DNA of 64,000 bases. Source: Planctomycetales bacterium. Lineage in GTDB: Bacteria; Planctomycetota; Planctomycetia; Planctomycetales; Planctomycetaceae. Position 1 is the stretch's first letter. The number at the start of each line of letters is the position of its first letter. Made by a program: the position numbers and the translations under genes. The DNA is taken from the NCBI GenBank assembly GCA_028285345.1, contig JANQPT010000041.1, positions 279,519 to 343,518 on the forward strand, in the 5' to 3' direction. Positions 46,437-55,314 of this stretch are shown piece by piece. The notes below the pieces were generated by a model. The model made no database searches, was not told where the DNA came from, and saw only the letters and a program-made list of their open reading frames with translations.

Positions 46437-46854
46437 TTCAAATCCTCCTTCTCCTGAGATCGATAATCGGAACGCTTCGAATCGCGTCCGTCCACCATTC
46501 TGACGACTGAGGCTTTCAGTCTGTGACACTCGATTGCAGTGTTGATTCGGTTTTGTCGGAAAACTGCCATCGACTCCAGACAACATCAGCCGCATCGCGC
46601 TGTCGTCAATTTGACGGCGTGGCAACAGAGGTCTCGTTCACCGCCCGCAGACTGGAAAGATGCCGATCAGCGTCAGACTTGTGCAAAGTTCGTGCATTGG
46701 GGAGCGATCCGAATTGCTGTCGATCGTCGATCCGAGGCGGCACGCTCTCAGCGAACTATCCCGTGAGGTTCGACGTCATTCCATTTGGAGGAGAACAGCT
46801 TCGCCACGTGAAATCTGCTTGAAAGTCCCTGCCACGACCGTTTAGAGTGAAAAC
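46437..46854. other. Divergent intergenic region between the ECF41 pair and the kinase-linked ECF gene
   Basis: 418 bases with no gene. It holds the minus-strand ECF41-type promoter at 46502-46528 and, on the other side, the promoter of the rightward ECF gene, which I could not locate. Confidence 0.5.
46502..46528 (-). promoter_or_regulatory. ECF41-type promoter
   Basis: On the minus strand TGTCACA (46528-46522) is followed by exactly 16 bases and then CGTC (46505-46502). This equals the ECF41 consensus that I recall from the literature. It lies about 65 bases upstream of the CMD start, leaving room for a short leader with the GGAGG site. The motif is seen directly; recognition by the sigma factor next door is inference. 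Confidence 0.8.
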
Positions 46855-47421
46855 ATGTCCGAATCCAAAATGTTGACCCCCGAACTCGATCCCCCCAACG
46901 GCGCCACGTCGGAGCGTCTGCTTCCAGTTGTCTACGACGAGCTTCGTAAGCTGGCGTCACAGCGGCTTGCGCTCGAGAATCCAGGGCAAACTTTGCAGCC
47001 GACGGCTTTGGTCCACGAAGCGTGGCTCCGCTTGGTCAAATCAGGGAAAAGCGTTTTTTGGGATTCCGAGGGACATTTTTTTTCAGCTGCCGCCGAGGCG
47101 ATGCGGCGAATTCTGATTGATCGCGCTCGGCAAAAACAGGCAAAAAAACGAAGCGCCCATCGAATTGACGCAGCGTGGGGTGAGTTCGTGGTGCCCCTTT
47201 CAGAATCGGGACTCGATGAATTGCTCGACCTCGATGACGCGATTTCTCGCTTAGAGGAAATCGATCCTGATAGCGCGGAACTCGTTAAGTTGCGGGTGTT
47301 TGCGGGTTTGTCCGTCGAAGAGGCAGCAGTCAATCTTCGAGTTTCCCCACGGAAGGCCTATCGCACATGGGCTTTCGCGAAGGCATGGCTCTATCGTGAT
47401 TTGGAAGGCGGGGACTCGTAA
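46855..47421 (+). CDS. ECF sigma factor of the planctomycete kinase-linked type
   Basis: 188 residues, ATG start. LLPVVYDELRKLASQRLALENPGQTLQPTALVHEAWLRLV is the signature of the Sigma70_ECF group (PF07638-like) expanded in planctomycetes; RRILIDRARQKQAKKR ends region 2, and region 4 follows at about 120-180 (LRVFAGLSVEEAAVNLRVSPRKAYRTWAFAKAWL). These factors are habitually encoded beside Ser/Thr kinases, as here, where the kinase-WD40 gene follows after about 85 bases. No anti-sigma gene seen; control through the kinase is the usual hypothesis. Confidence 0.9.
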   Translation: MSESKMLTPELDPPNGATSERLLPVVYDELRKLASQRLALENPGQTLQPTALVHEAWLRLVKSGKSVFWDSEGHFFSAAAEAMRRILIDRARQKQAKKRSAHRIDAAWGEFVVPLSESGLDELLDLDDAISRLEEIDPDSAELVKLRVFAGLSVEEAAVNLRVSPRKAYRTWAFAKAWLYRDLEGGDS

Positions 47422-47504
47422 CCGCCGATTTTCGTTTCGCGATATGGAGAAGAACTCAATAAATTGGCAGTGATCACGACATTTTCACGCATTGATCAAC
47501 AGGA

Positions 47505-50500
47505 TTGACGCAAATTCGAGACCAAAGCCCGTTCGTGGCCATGCCGAACGCCGCATCCCGCCTCAAAGAGATCTTCGCCAGCGCTCTCGAAATCGAGTCA
47601 CTCGATCGGCGGCGTGACTACGTACGTCAAGCGTGCGGTGGAAACGCGGAGATCTTTGACGAAGTCTCGTCTCTGCTCGCCGCCCATCAAGACGCGGCGG
47701 ACTTCCTGAGCCAGATTGTCCCCCGTACTGACGAGACCAAGCTTCAATCACCGGACGACCAGGTGTTGGGCACGGAAATCGGTCCGTACGTCCTGCGGGA
47801 AAAGCTCGGCGAAGGAGGAATGGGGATTGTCTACGTCGCTGAGCAATTGGAGCCGGTCCGACGCAAGGTCGCACTCAAGATCATCAAACCGGGAATGGCG
47901 TCACAACAGGTGATCGCCCGATTTGCGGCGGAACGGCAGGCGCTGGCGGTCTTGTCCCACCCCAATATTGCTAGAATCCTCGACGCCGGCAGAACAGAGT
48001 CCGGCCGCCCCTATTTCGTGATGGAATTGGTGCGGGGAATCCCAATCCACGAGTTCTGTGATCTCCACAAATTCACGATTCGTCAGCGGCTGGAACTGTT
48101 CATTAAGGTGTGCCAGGCCGTACAACATTCGCATCAGAAAGGGATCATTCACCGCGATCTCAAACCAAGCAACGTTTTGGTGGAAGATCACGACGTGGAA
48201 GCGGTCCCCAAAGTCATTGACTTCGGCATTGCGAAACTGCTCGATCAACAGCTCACGCCGCAGACCGTGTACACGCAGTTTGCGCAATTCATGGGGACGC
48301 CCGATTACATGAGCCCGGAGCAGGCGCGGCTTTCGCCGACCGACGTCGACACGCGCAGCGACGTCTATTCCTTGGGAGTGATCTTATATGAACTCATTAC
48401 GGGATTGCTGCCGTTCGGCCTGACGGGCGATCCGCATCGCAATTGGGACGAAATCTGCAGCTTGATTCGCGAACAGGAACCGCTGCGGCCAAGCCACAGA
48501 GTCAGCACGCTGGACAATAACCACCTCTCGACCATTTCCGGCGACCGACGCTGCGATCCGCGGGAGCTCTCACTCTCGATGCGACGCGAACTCGACTGGA
48601 TCGTGATGAAGGCGCTCGAGAAGGACCGGTCGCGACGATACGAGTCGGCAATCGCTTTAGCCCGTGACATCCACAGGTACCTGAACAACGAGCCGGTCAA
48701 CGCCTGTCCGCCGTCGACCACCTATCGCCTCCGTAAATTGCTGGCACATCACCGCACGTTCATCATCGCGGCGAGTTTCGTCGGCCTGGCGGTGATCGCC
48801 GGTGGAGTCACGAGCTTAGTTTACGCTCACAAAGCATATCTAGCAGCGGAAGACTCGAAAGCATCGACTGTCGAGGCAGAGAAACAAGCACAGCGAGCCG
48901 ATCGGCAGGCCCGCGCAGCAAAACTCGCCAACGCCCATGCCCAACAGTTGTTGTATGCCACCGACATCAATTTGGCACACCAATTCTGGAAAGATGGCGA
49001 CCTGCGCAACTTTCGAGATGTCCTGAACCGTTACGCCGATCCAGCGGCAGCCGGTCGCGACGATCCGCGCGGATTCGAATGGTGGCTGCTCAACTCGATG
49101 GGGACGGTCGAATCACAGATCTTGGCCGAAAGTGACGAACTCGGCTGTTTGGTGAGGTACTCCCCCAACGGGAAATACCTGGCTCTCGGCTGGACCGACG
49201 GCAGCATCGAGGTCAAGGATGCCACTTCCCACCAAACACTCGCGGTGCTCAAAGGAGGCGGCTTTTTCGTTTACGGCTGTGATTTTCACCCACGTGACAA
49301 CGTGCTGGCGACGATTGCCGATGACGGCCAGATTCGATTGTGGGATCTTGATCAGAAGTCGCTGCTCCGAAGCATCAAAGCGCACGATCGCCACGCGCAC
49401 CGCGTCTATTTCAGCGCCGACGGCAGCGTGCTAGCATCGTCGGGCGAAGGAGGGGGGGTACGGTTTTGGAATACCAACACGGGGAGAGAACTCGGCAGCA
49501 TTGCCGGATTTTCGGACAAAGAACATCAAGGGGTGGAACGACGATTGGCCGTTTCACCGCGTCGCGACCGTTTGGCAATCGCGGATGGGGGCGGAAAGGC
49601 TTGCGTCTACGACTTCCAAACGCGTGATCGAGTTTGCGAATTGCAGGGTGTTGAAACCGACAACGCTCCGCGTTGCTTTCGTTTTTCTCATAACGGCAAG
49701 ATGGTTGCCGCAGGTGGATACGACCGCAACGTCTACATCTGGGATGTGGGGACCGGCCGTCTGCTGCATCGGTTTCACGGCCATCGCGATGAAATCCTCG
49801 ACCTGGCGTTCCATCCAGATGGTCACCTTCTTGCCACCGGCGATCGGGGGGGCATAGTGCGGACATGGCGCCTGCAATACAGCGGGGAGCAAGCAGGCTT
49901 GGAAGATCCTCCGTGGCCAGATTCGTTTCGAGCTCATGAGGATCGAGTCTTGTCGATGGATTTCTCCCCAGACGGAACCCAGTTGGTGACCGGCAGCCGC
50001 GATTGCTCCTGCCGAGTGCAAACGGGGAGGGATCGTAATGTCCGGCGGACGATTCGAACTTCCACACAGCAGAACGTGGACTACATCGACGGTCGGCACA
50101 GGTTGCTCATAGCCGGGCCAGACGAACTGTGGGAGTGGGACATCGCGAATGATGTTCGGCGTACATTGAATACCTTTGATGTCCCTTCCTCCAAACTCGT
50201 CGCCAGTCGGAATGGCCGGACCGCCGTCTCGGTTCATAACGATGGCTCGTTAAGGCTTTGGGATCCCGCAAGTGGTTCTCTGGATCAGACTCACCATCTG
50301 CCACACATTCGAGGGCTGGTTGATAATCTAGCGCTCTCGATGCCTGATGACGGCAAGCTCGTGACGATATCGGGATTCAACGAACAAGGCGTGGTCCTGT
50401 TGCATGTCAACAACCGGAAGCTGATCCGGCACAAAACCCATTTGAAATACCACGAAGGAGGGTGGCTGGCGCCGCGAGCTGATCTGATGATTACGCACCG

Positions 50501-50936
50501 TGAGAATGATTTGTTCGCGATCGATCCCCAATCTGGGGCGGTGATTTCGACGTTTGTCGGGCATACCAATTCAGTGCGTGATGTCGCATTTAGCAGCGAT
50601 CAACGGCTGATGGCCAGCGGGTCTCGGGATCGGACGGTTCGAATCTGGACGATCTCAAGCACCAGTCTGGTTCACGCGATTCGCGGCCACGCGCACCCCA
50701 TCAATGCGGTCGACATCTCTCCGGACGACCGCACCGTTGTCAGCGGCGATGAAGCCGGACATATTGTTTTCTCCCATGTCGCCACCGGCCGCGTGCTATG
50801 GTCCACGCAGTTTTCCGAGAAACCAGTATTGAGCTTGGAGTTCTCCCACGACGGACGGCATCTAACGATTGTCCAATCCGACCGGATCACTGTGCTCTCC
50901 ATTCAGCAGGCCTTGGTTGACTTGAGCGGGGCGTGA
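47505..50936 (+). CDS. Ser/Thr protein kinase with membrane helix and WD40 repeats
   Basis: 1143 residues from TTG 47505; ATG 47541 is an alternative, neither with a good ribosome site. A short N-terminal helical region resembles that of other planctomycete kinases. The kinase domain lies at about 95-390: LGEGGMGIVY, Lys125, HRDLK at 216-220, DFG at 239-241 and GTPDYMSPEQ. One membrane helix follows (about 425-447). From about 540 to the end there are WD40 repeats (for example SGSRDRTVRIWTISS), which would form one or two propellers outside the membrane. Presumed partner of the ECF factor upstream. Confidence 0.9.
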   Translation: MTQIRDQSPFVAMPNAASRLKEIFASALEIESLDRRRDYVRQACGGNAEIFDEVSSLLAAHQDAADFLSQIVPRTDETKLQSPDDQVLGTEIGPYVLREKLGEGGMGIVYVAEQLEPVRRKVALKIIKPGMASQQVIARFAAERQALAVLSHPNIARILDAGRTESGRPYFVMELVRGIPIHEFCDLHKFTIRQRLELFIKVCQAVQHSHQKGIIHRDLKPSNVLVEDHDVEAVPKVIDFGIAKLLDQQLTPQTVYTQFAQFMGTPDYMSPEQARLSPTDVDTRSDVYSLGVILYELITGLLPFGLTGDPHRNWDEICSLIREQEPLRPSHRVSTLDNNHLSTISGDRRCDPRELSLSMRRELDWIVMKALEKDRSRRYESAIALARDIHRYLNNEPVNACPPSTTYRLRKLLAHHRTFIIAASFVGLAVIAGGVTSLVYAHKAYLAAEDSKASTVEAEKQAQRADRQARAAKLANAHAQQLLYATDINLAHQFWKDGDLRNFRDVLNRYADPAAAGRDDPRGFEWWLLNSMGTVESQILAESDELGCLVRYSPNGKYLALGWTDGSIEVKDATSHQTLAVLKGGGFFVYGCDFHPRDNVLATIADDGQIRLWDLDQKSLLRSIKAHDRHAHRVYFSADGSVLASSGEGGGVRFWNTNTGRELGSIAGFSDKEHQGVERRLAVSPRRDRLAIADGGGKACVYDFQTRDRVCELQGVETDNAPRCFRFSHNGKMVAAGGYDRNVYIWDVGTGRLLHRFHGHRDEILDLAFHPDGHLLATGDRGGIVRTWRLQYSGEQAGLEDPPWPDSFRAHEDRVLSMDFSPDGTQLVTGSRDCSCRVQTGRDRNVRRTIRTSTQQNVDYIDGRHRLLIAGPDELWEWDIANDVRRTLNTFDVPSSKLVASRNGRTAVSVHNDGSLRLWDPASGSLDQTHHLPHIRGLVDNLALSMPDDGKLVTISGFNEQGVVLLHVNNRKLIRHKTHLKYHEGGWLAPRADLMITHRENDLFAIDPQSGAVISTFVGHTNSVRDVAFSSDQRLMASGSRDRTVRIWTISSTSLVHAIRGHAHPINAVDISPDDRTVVSGDEAGHIVFSHVATGRVLWSTQFSEKPVLSLEFSHDGRHLTIVQSDRITVLSIQQALVDLSGA

Positions 50937-51269
50937 ATTCTGTACGCGGAATCGCCGTTCAAGGCGCTGTCGACTTCGCGCCGCATCGTCGCCGTAATGC
51001 TCATTGATACGTCGGCTCAGTTCGGCAAAATGGGCGACGTGCTGACCTGAGTTGAACGCGCTGACGAAACTCCCGCTACACTTTTTTGCAACGTTTTTGG
51101 CAGTCACAACGCCGAAAATACGCATTGTTCCTGTAGGGCCGCAATGTTCGCAGCGACGGCACGTTTTCATACCGGTCCCCAGAGCCGTGTCGTGCTAAGC
51201 CGCCCACTTTGTCGGAACTCAAGATTGGAAACGAGTTGTTCCGACCTCGTTCCCTGAAAGGAATTTTAA
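50937..51269. other. Gap between kinase and PEP-CTERM gene
   Basis: No gene accepted. A 102-codon minus frame (50862-51170) begins MKTCRRCEHCG but overlaps the kinase end and has no clear ribosome site. The AAAGGA ribosome site of the next gene ends the gap. Confidence 0.4.
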
Positions 51270-52544
51270 ATGAATCGCTGTATTCCTTCACTCCTTACTT
51301 TGACCTTGGCGTACGCCGCTCTGACAGCCACTGCACATGCCGGCAACATTAGCGCCGAGATTTACGCGACCGCGCAACCAAGCCTCGGCGACATTACCAA
51401 TCGCCACCTGGACGTCCCCACAGTGCCAATACCGTCCAACCCGTCGGGAATTCCAAACAGCATCTCTTTCACCGGCGGGTCGGTGGTTAGTAGCTACGAG
51501 ATGAGGGCTTCCATTGAGCAGGACTTCTTCGATCCTGTCATTCGGTTTGTGGCAACAGCGGAAGGTGAGTATTTTCCAGGAGGTGGGAATGCCGGCTCCT
51601 TGGGGATGAGTTCCGGCGTTCACGTGCAGTATATGTTTGATACGCCGACAGCTGCCGGAACAAAGCTTATCACACTGGTTTCCGGAACGGGACAATGGGC
51701 CGCGCGATCGCGACGAACAGAACAAGTGCTAAACAACGTCACGTTCGCGCAAACCACGGTCGGTTTTGAGGGCATTCTCAACGACATTCGAGCGACACCC
51801 TTCACGCCTGAGGAATGGACAGGCGTTGTCTTATTCGCGATTGACGCGCTGCCGGGCGAGACTCCCGGCAATTCGGCAAAGATGCGCGCTGATCCACGTT
51901 TTGCCGACCACCAATTTGTTTTACCCAGTGATCTCGCCGTCGAGTTCTTGGAGCTGGAAATTGGGCCCGCCGGGACAATATTGCCCACGCTGGACAGCTA
52001 TGGCGTTGACTCCGCCATTTTTGTGACATCCAACTTTGACGACGGCGCCGCCGTGCAGTCCCTCCGATTGGGTCCGGCCGCGCTCACAGCCGGGGGCTTG
52101 GATCAGGAGGGACTCTACGCGATTGACATCAATCAGAACTCGCTCAGCTCTCTGCTGCTGGCAAATCCCGTCGGTGGCCTTAGCAGTCTGTCGCTGTCCT
52201 ATGTCGACCACAACGGGAATCTGCTGACCGACACGTTGCACGTCGGCACTCCCTTCCAGTTCTCCTCCGCCGATCAAATTCAGTCCGCCTACCTCCATGG
52301 ATTCTACGGATCGGAATCGGCGCTCCAGGCGATCATGGAGGAAATCAATTTGGGGCTTCAATTTGCAAACGACGGGGTCGCCGAAGTGTATGCTGGCGCC
52401 TTTGCCAGAGATGTGTCTTCACCAACCGCCGTCCCCGAACCAAGCACGTTCGCGCTGCTCGGCATTGGGGGGCTGGTCTTAGTCGGATACGGTCGGCGGC
52501 AACAGCGCAACCGGGCCCGCATGAAATCTGGCGTTGCCAATTGA
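51270..52544 (+). CDS. PEP-CTERM exported protein, first of two
   Basis: 424 residues, ATG with AAAGGAA upstream. Signal peptide about 1-24 (LLTLTLAYAALTATAHA). Beta-rich body without recognised domain. The C terminus is a PEP-CTERM signal: AVPEPSTFALLGIGGLVLVGYG followed by Arg-rich RRQQRNRAR, so an exosortase should process it. No exosortase gene lies in the window. Function of the body unknown; perhaps an extracellular matrix or surface protein. Confidence 0.85.
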   Translation: MNRCIPSLLTLTLAYAALTATAHAGNISAEIYATAQPSLGDITNRHLDVPTVPIPSNPSGIPNSISFTGGSVVSSYEMRASIEQDFFDPVIRFVATAEGEYFPGGGNAGSLGMSSGVHVQYMFDTPTAAGTKLITLVSGTGQWAARSRRTEQVLNNVTFAQTTVGFEGILNDIRATPFTPEEWTGVVLFAIDALPGETPGNSAKMRADPRFADHQFVLPSDLAVEFLELEIGPAGTILPTLDSYGVDSAIFVTSNFDDGAAVQSLRLGPAALTAGGLDQEGLYAIDINQNSLSSLLLANPVGGLSSLSLSYVDHNGNLLTDTLHVGTPFQFSSADQIQSAYLHGFYGSESALQAIMEEINLGLQFANDGVAEVYAGAFARDVSSPTAVPEPSTFALLGIGGLVLVGYGRRQQRNRARMKSGVAN

Positions 52545-52709
52545 ATTCAGTGGATTCAAGTCGGCTAATCCTGGAAACACCACGTCTCTTGGACATTAAG
52601 AATTCGCAGCGCCACGGTGCACTTCACTATCGATAGAGCGCCGACAAGCAAACCGCGACCGAAGACTACCATCACTAATCTAAGGCGTGTCGGATGAAAG
52701 GACGTTGAC

Positions 52710-53582
52710 GTGACAAGGTTTCTCGCGTTTAGTTTCTTCGCACTCATGACAAGCCCGGCAATCGCCGGGAGTGTTTCCTTTTCCTCTTATTCACTGCTTG
52801 TCAAACATTCGTTCGTCGAGGAGATCCCCCTTCAGGAGGCCACGGAACCGCTTCGATCGCGCTATGGATTATTCCTTAGGGCGGATAAAACGGAAATCGA
52901 TGGCAGTGACGGAGAGACTGGAGTGAAAGAGTTGGAGATCACGGGTTTTATCTCCGGCCACAAAACCGGACTCGATGTCTTCTTGGAGGTTCTCGATCCG
53001 CATGATTTTTACGAAACGTCAATCATTTTTCAGTGGCAGTCAACCGATTCGTGGACATTAAGGGCCAACCGGCCGAACTCCATTCTGCCGGCGATGACCC
53101 TCCAAGGGAACTATGTGTTCCGGGGCGAGGTTGAAACAGTCCTAAACAATTCAATCGAAGGTGATCCGTTCTCATTGACCTTATTCGGAGGGTACGGTTT
53201 TCAACAGATCGCGATCGGAGAAAGTATCTTTGGCAACGGTGGAATCATACCGTTAAACACCGCCTTCGGACTGCAATATAGCGCGATCGGGCAAACGTCG
53301 GGTCAAGTCGATGCGGTCTTTAAGATCGATTACAAATTTGGGGGTTCGACAACATCCGATTGGCGAATCGGTAAGACTTTGGAACTTGTCTCAGTGACAT
53401 TTGAAGATGGTACGACTCCTGAAGACCACGGTTTTGATCTGATTTTTGACTCCGGCCGTAGCTCTCCAAATTTGCCCGCGGTCTCCACAGTCCCCGAACC
53501 AAACACCTTCGCGCTGCTCGGCATCGGCGGCGCGGCTCTAGCCGGCTATGGCTGGCGCCGCAAACGCCGCCAAGTTGCGTGA
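52710..53582 (+). CDS. PEP-CTERM exported protein, second of two
   Basis: 290 residues from GTG 52710, supported by AAAGGA 8 bases upstream. Signal peptide about 1-20 (FLAFSFFALMTSPAIA). The body shows beta strands (FGGYGFQQIAIGESIFGNGG) without a named domain. The C-terminal sorting signal is VPEPNTFALLGIGGAALAGYG followed by WRRKRRQ. It is not a recent copy of the previous gene beyond this tail. Both stand between kinase genes. Confidence 0.85.
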   Translation: MTRFLAFSFFALMTSPAIAGSVSFSSYSLLVKHSFVEEIPLQEATEPLRSRYGLFLRADKTEIDGSDGETGVKELEITGFISGHKTGLDVFLEVLDPHDFYETSIIFQWQSTDSWTLRANRPNSILPAMTLQGNYVFRGEVETVLNNSIEGDPFSLTLFGGYGFQQIAIGESIFGNGGIIPLNTAFGLQYSAIGQTSGQVDAVFKIDYKFGGSTTSDWRIGKTLELVSVTFEDGTTPEDHGFDLIFDSGRSSPNLPAVSTVPEPNTFALLGIGGAALAGYGWRRKRRQVA

Positions 53583-53872
53583 ACGAATTATCGGGATTTC
53601 GCGGGTGGGACCAACCGTCGGCATTTGATGTCGGCGGTCTTTCTGCATTTCTATCGCGAGCGAATCAGATGCCGAAACGCAAGACTTTCTCACACAACGG
53701 AGCGTGGCAAGTCGTAGTGCGCGGATTCGATCGTGCAACACCAGCATCCTGCACAGGGGATCGGCGCGTGCCGAATAACACGGATGGGAATACCGAGACT
53801 TCACACAGTCAGGTCGTTTTAGCCGGAGTCGGACCAGAAACGGCTGCAGAAACTCTTTGCCGCGCCGCGTAG
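53579..53872 (+). CDS. Possible small gene in the PEP-CTERM/kinase gap
   Basis: 97 codons starting with a GTG that overlaps the PEP-CTERM stop as GTGA and ending 6 bases before the FHA-kinase ATG. That spacing suits an operon, yet the composition is irregular, no domain or leader can be seen, and the GTGA overlap alone is weak. The alternative is that 53583-53878 is plain intergenic DNA. Confidence 0.2.
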   Translation: MNELSGFRGWDQPSAFDVGGLSAFLSRANQMPKRKTFSHNGAWQVVVRGFDRATPASCTGDRRVPNNTDGNTETSHSQVVLAGVGPETAAETLCRAA

Positions 53873-53878
53873 GATGTG

Positions 53879-55249
53879 ATGACGTATTTATCGAAACCTT
53901 CGACGCCGGGCCATCTCGTCGATCAAAGCCATCTGCCGAGTGACAAAAACGTGCAAATGCACTCCCTGCCGGATCACAACACTTCCCTCGTCACGATGTC
54001 TGTGATCAGCGGCCCTCATCAGGGACAGCGATTTGAATTCAATCGGCATGATACTTTCGTGGCCGGCCGCTCCGGAAAAGCGCACCTGAGCCTCCCTAAC
54101 GACCCACGATTTTCGCGTTATCACTTCCGCCTGGAAATCCGCCCTCCGGAGTGTTACCTGGTCGATCTGGACAGCCGGAACGGCACATTGGTCAACGGGA
54201 CCCGCGTTTCGGAGTGCTTATTGAACCATGGCGACGTGATTCGAGTCGGCCGGACGGAACTCCGTGTGGACATCGATGAAGTGGAAGCCGACTCGAACCA
54301 ACTTGCGCCTCAGACAATCGAATTCGAAAGCGATGCGGCCGACCCTAAAGCAGAAACGCACCTTGCATCGACAAGGCCTAACGACTCTGAGGAGATTTCT
54401 GACCCGAATGAGCAATGGCAACCGGTTCCGGGATATCGCATCACGGAACAGTTGGGACAAGGCGCGATGGGCGCGGTGTATCGCGCGCTCCAAAAATCAA
54501 CGTCCCGTAGTTTCGCCATTAAACTGATTGTTCCCCACCGCATCGGCAATGAACGAGACACACAACTCTTTCTTCGTGAAGTGAGCGTCCTCAGTCGTCT
54601 CGACCATCCGCGAATTGTCAAGTTTTTTGAATTGGGTGTTGCCTCAGGTCAGTTCTATTTTGTCATGGAAGATGTCAATACCGTCGATTTCCAAGCGATT
54701 ATGGGCGCGCAGTCTCCCGATTCACGACTGCGGATCAGTTGCGGCATCGTGTGCCAAGTCTTGGAAGCGTTGGAATACGCGCATGCGGCTTCGATCGTTC
54801 ATCGTGACATCAAACCTGCCAACATCTTGCTGACGAAATCTCAACGAAAACTGAACTGCAAGTTGGCGGATTTCGGACTCGCTAAGAACTATGCCAATGC
54901 CGGATTCAGCGAATTCACAAAGGACGGCGAGGCCCGCGGTACCGTCGCGTTTATGCCGCCAGAGCAGTTGATTGATTTTCGCTATTCCAAGCCGGCAGTC
55001 GACATCTATTCCGTCGGGGCAACACTTTACTACTATCTTGCGGGCACGTTCCCTTATGAATTCTCCGACGATCGCAATGCGTTCGCTCAAATTCTCCAGG
55101 ACGAGTTCACTCCCCTCGATCAACATTGCCCGGAGATTCCCAGTGAGTTGGTGGCGATCGTGCATCGAGCACTGGCGCGGGACCCGTCGGAACGTTTTGC
55201 ATCAGCCCAAGAAATGCATGATTCAATACTCCCGTTTTCCAAACGGTAA
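53879..55249 (+). CDS. FHA-domain Ser/Thr protein kinase
   Basis: 456 residues from ATG 53879 (a GTG one codon earlier is possible), with AGGA close upstream. FHA domain about 40-135: VAGRSGKAHLSLPNDPRFSRYHFRL and LDSRNGTLVNG carry the phosphothreonine-binding Arg, Ser and Asn. Kinase domain about 180-450: LGQGAMGAVYRAL, HRDIKPANILL, LADFGLAKNY and GTVAFMPPEQL. No membrane helix, so cytoplasmic. The FHA part probably recruits a phosphorylated partner such as a neighbouring kinase. 66 bases before the next kinase gene. Confidence 0.9.
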   Translation: MTYLSKPSTPGHLVDQSHLPSDKNVQMHSLPDHNTSLVTMSVISGPHQGQRFEFNRHDTFVAGRSGKAHLSLPNDPRFSRYHFRLEIRPPECYLVDLDSRNGTLVNGTRVSECLLNHGDVIRVGRTELRVDIDEVEADSNQLAPQTIEFESDAADPKAETHLASTRPNDSEEISDPNEQWQPVPGYRITEQLGQGAMGAVYRALQKSTSRSFAIKLIVPHRIGNERDTQLFLREVSVLSRLDHPRIVKFFELGVASGQFYFVMEDVNTVDFQAIMGAQSPDSRLRISCGIVCQVLEALEYAHAASIVHRDIKPANILLTKSQRKLNCKLADFGLAKNYANAGFSEFTKDGEARGTVAFMPPEQLIDFRYSKPAVDIYSVGATLYYYLAGTFPYEFSDDRNAFAQILQDEFTPLDQHCPEIPSELVAIVHRALARDPSERFASAQEMHDSILPFSKR

Positions 55250-55314
55250 AGCGAATTCCAGTTGGCAGGTATCGGCTGCAGAGAATTCTTCGACCTCGTG
55301 GTTGGAGCTGGTGA

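Noticed and set aside
50862..51170. Minus-strand frame starting MKTCRRCEHCG, considered as a transposase zinc-ribbon remnant
   Set aside because: Cysteine spacing does not fit known transposase ribbons, overlaps the kinase end and has no inverted repeats around it.
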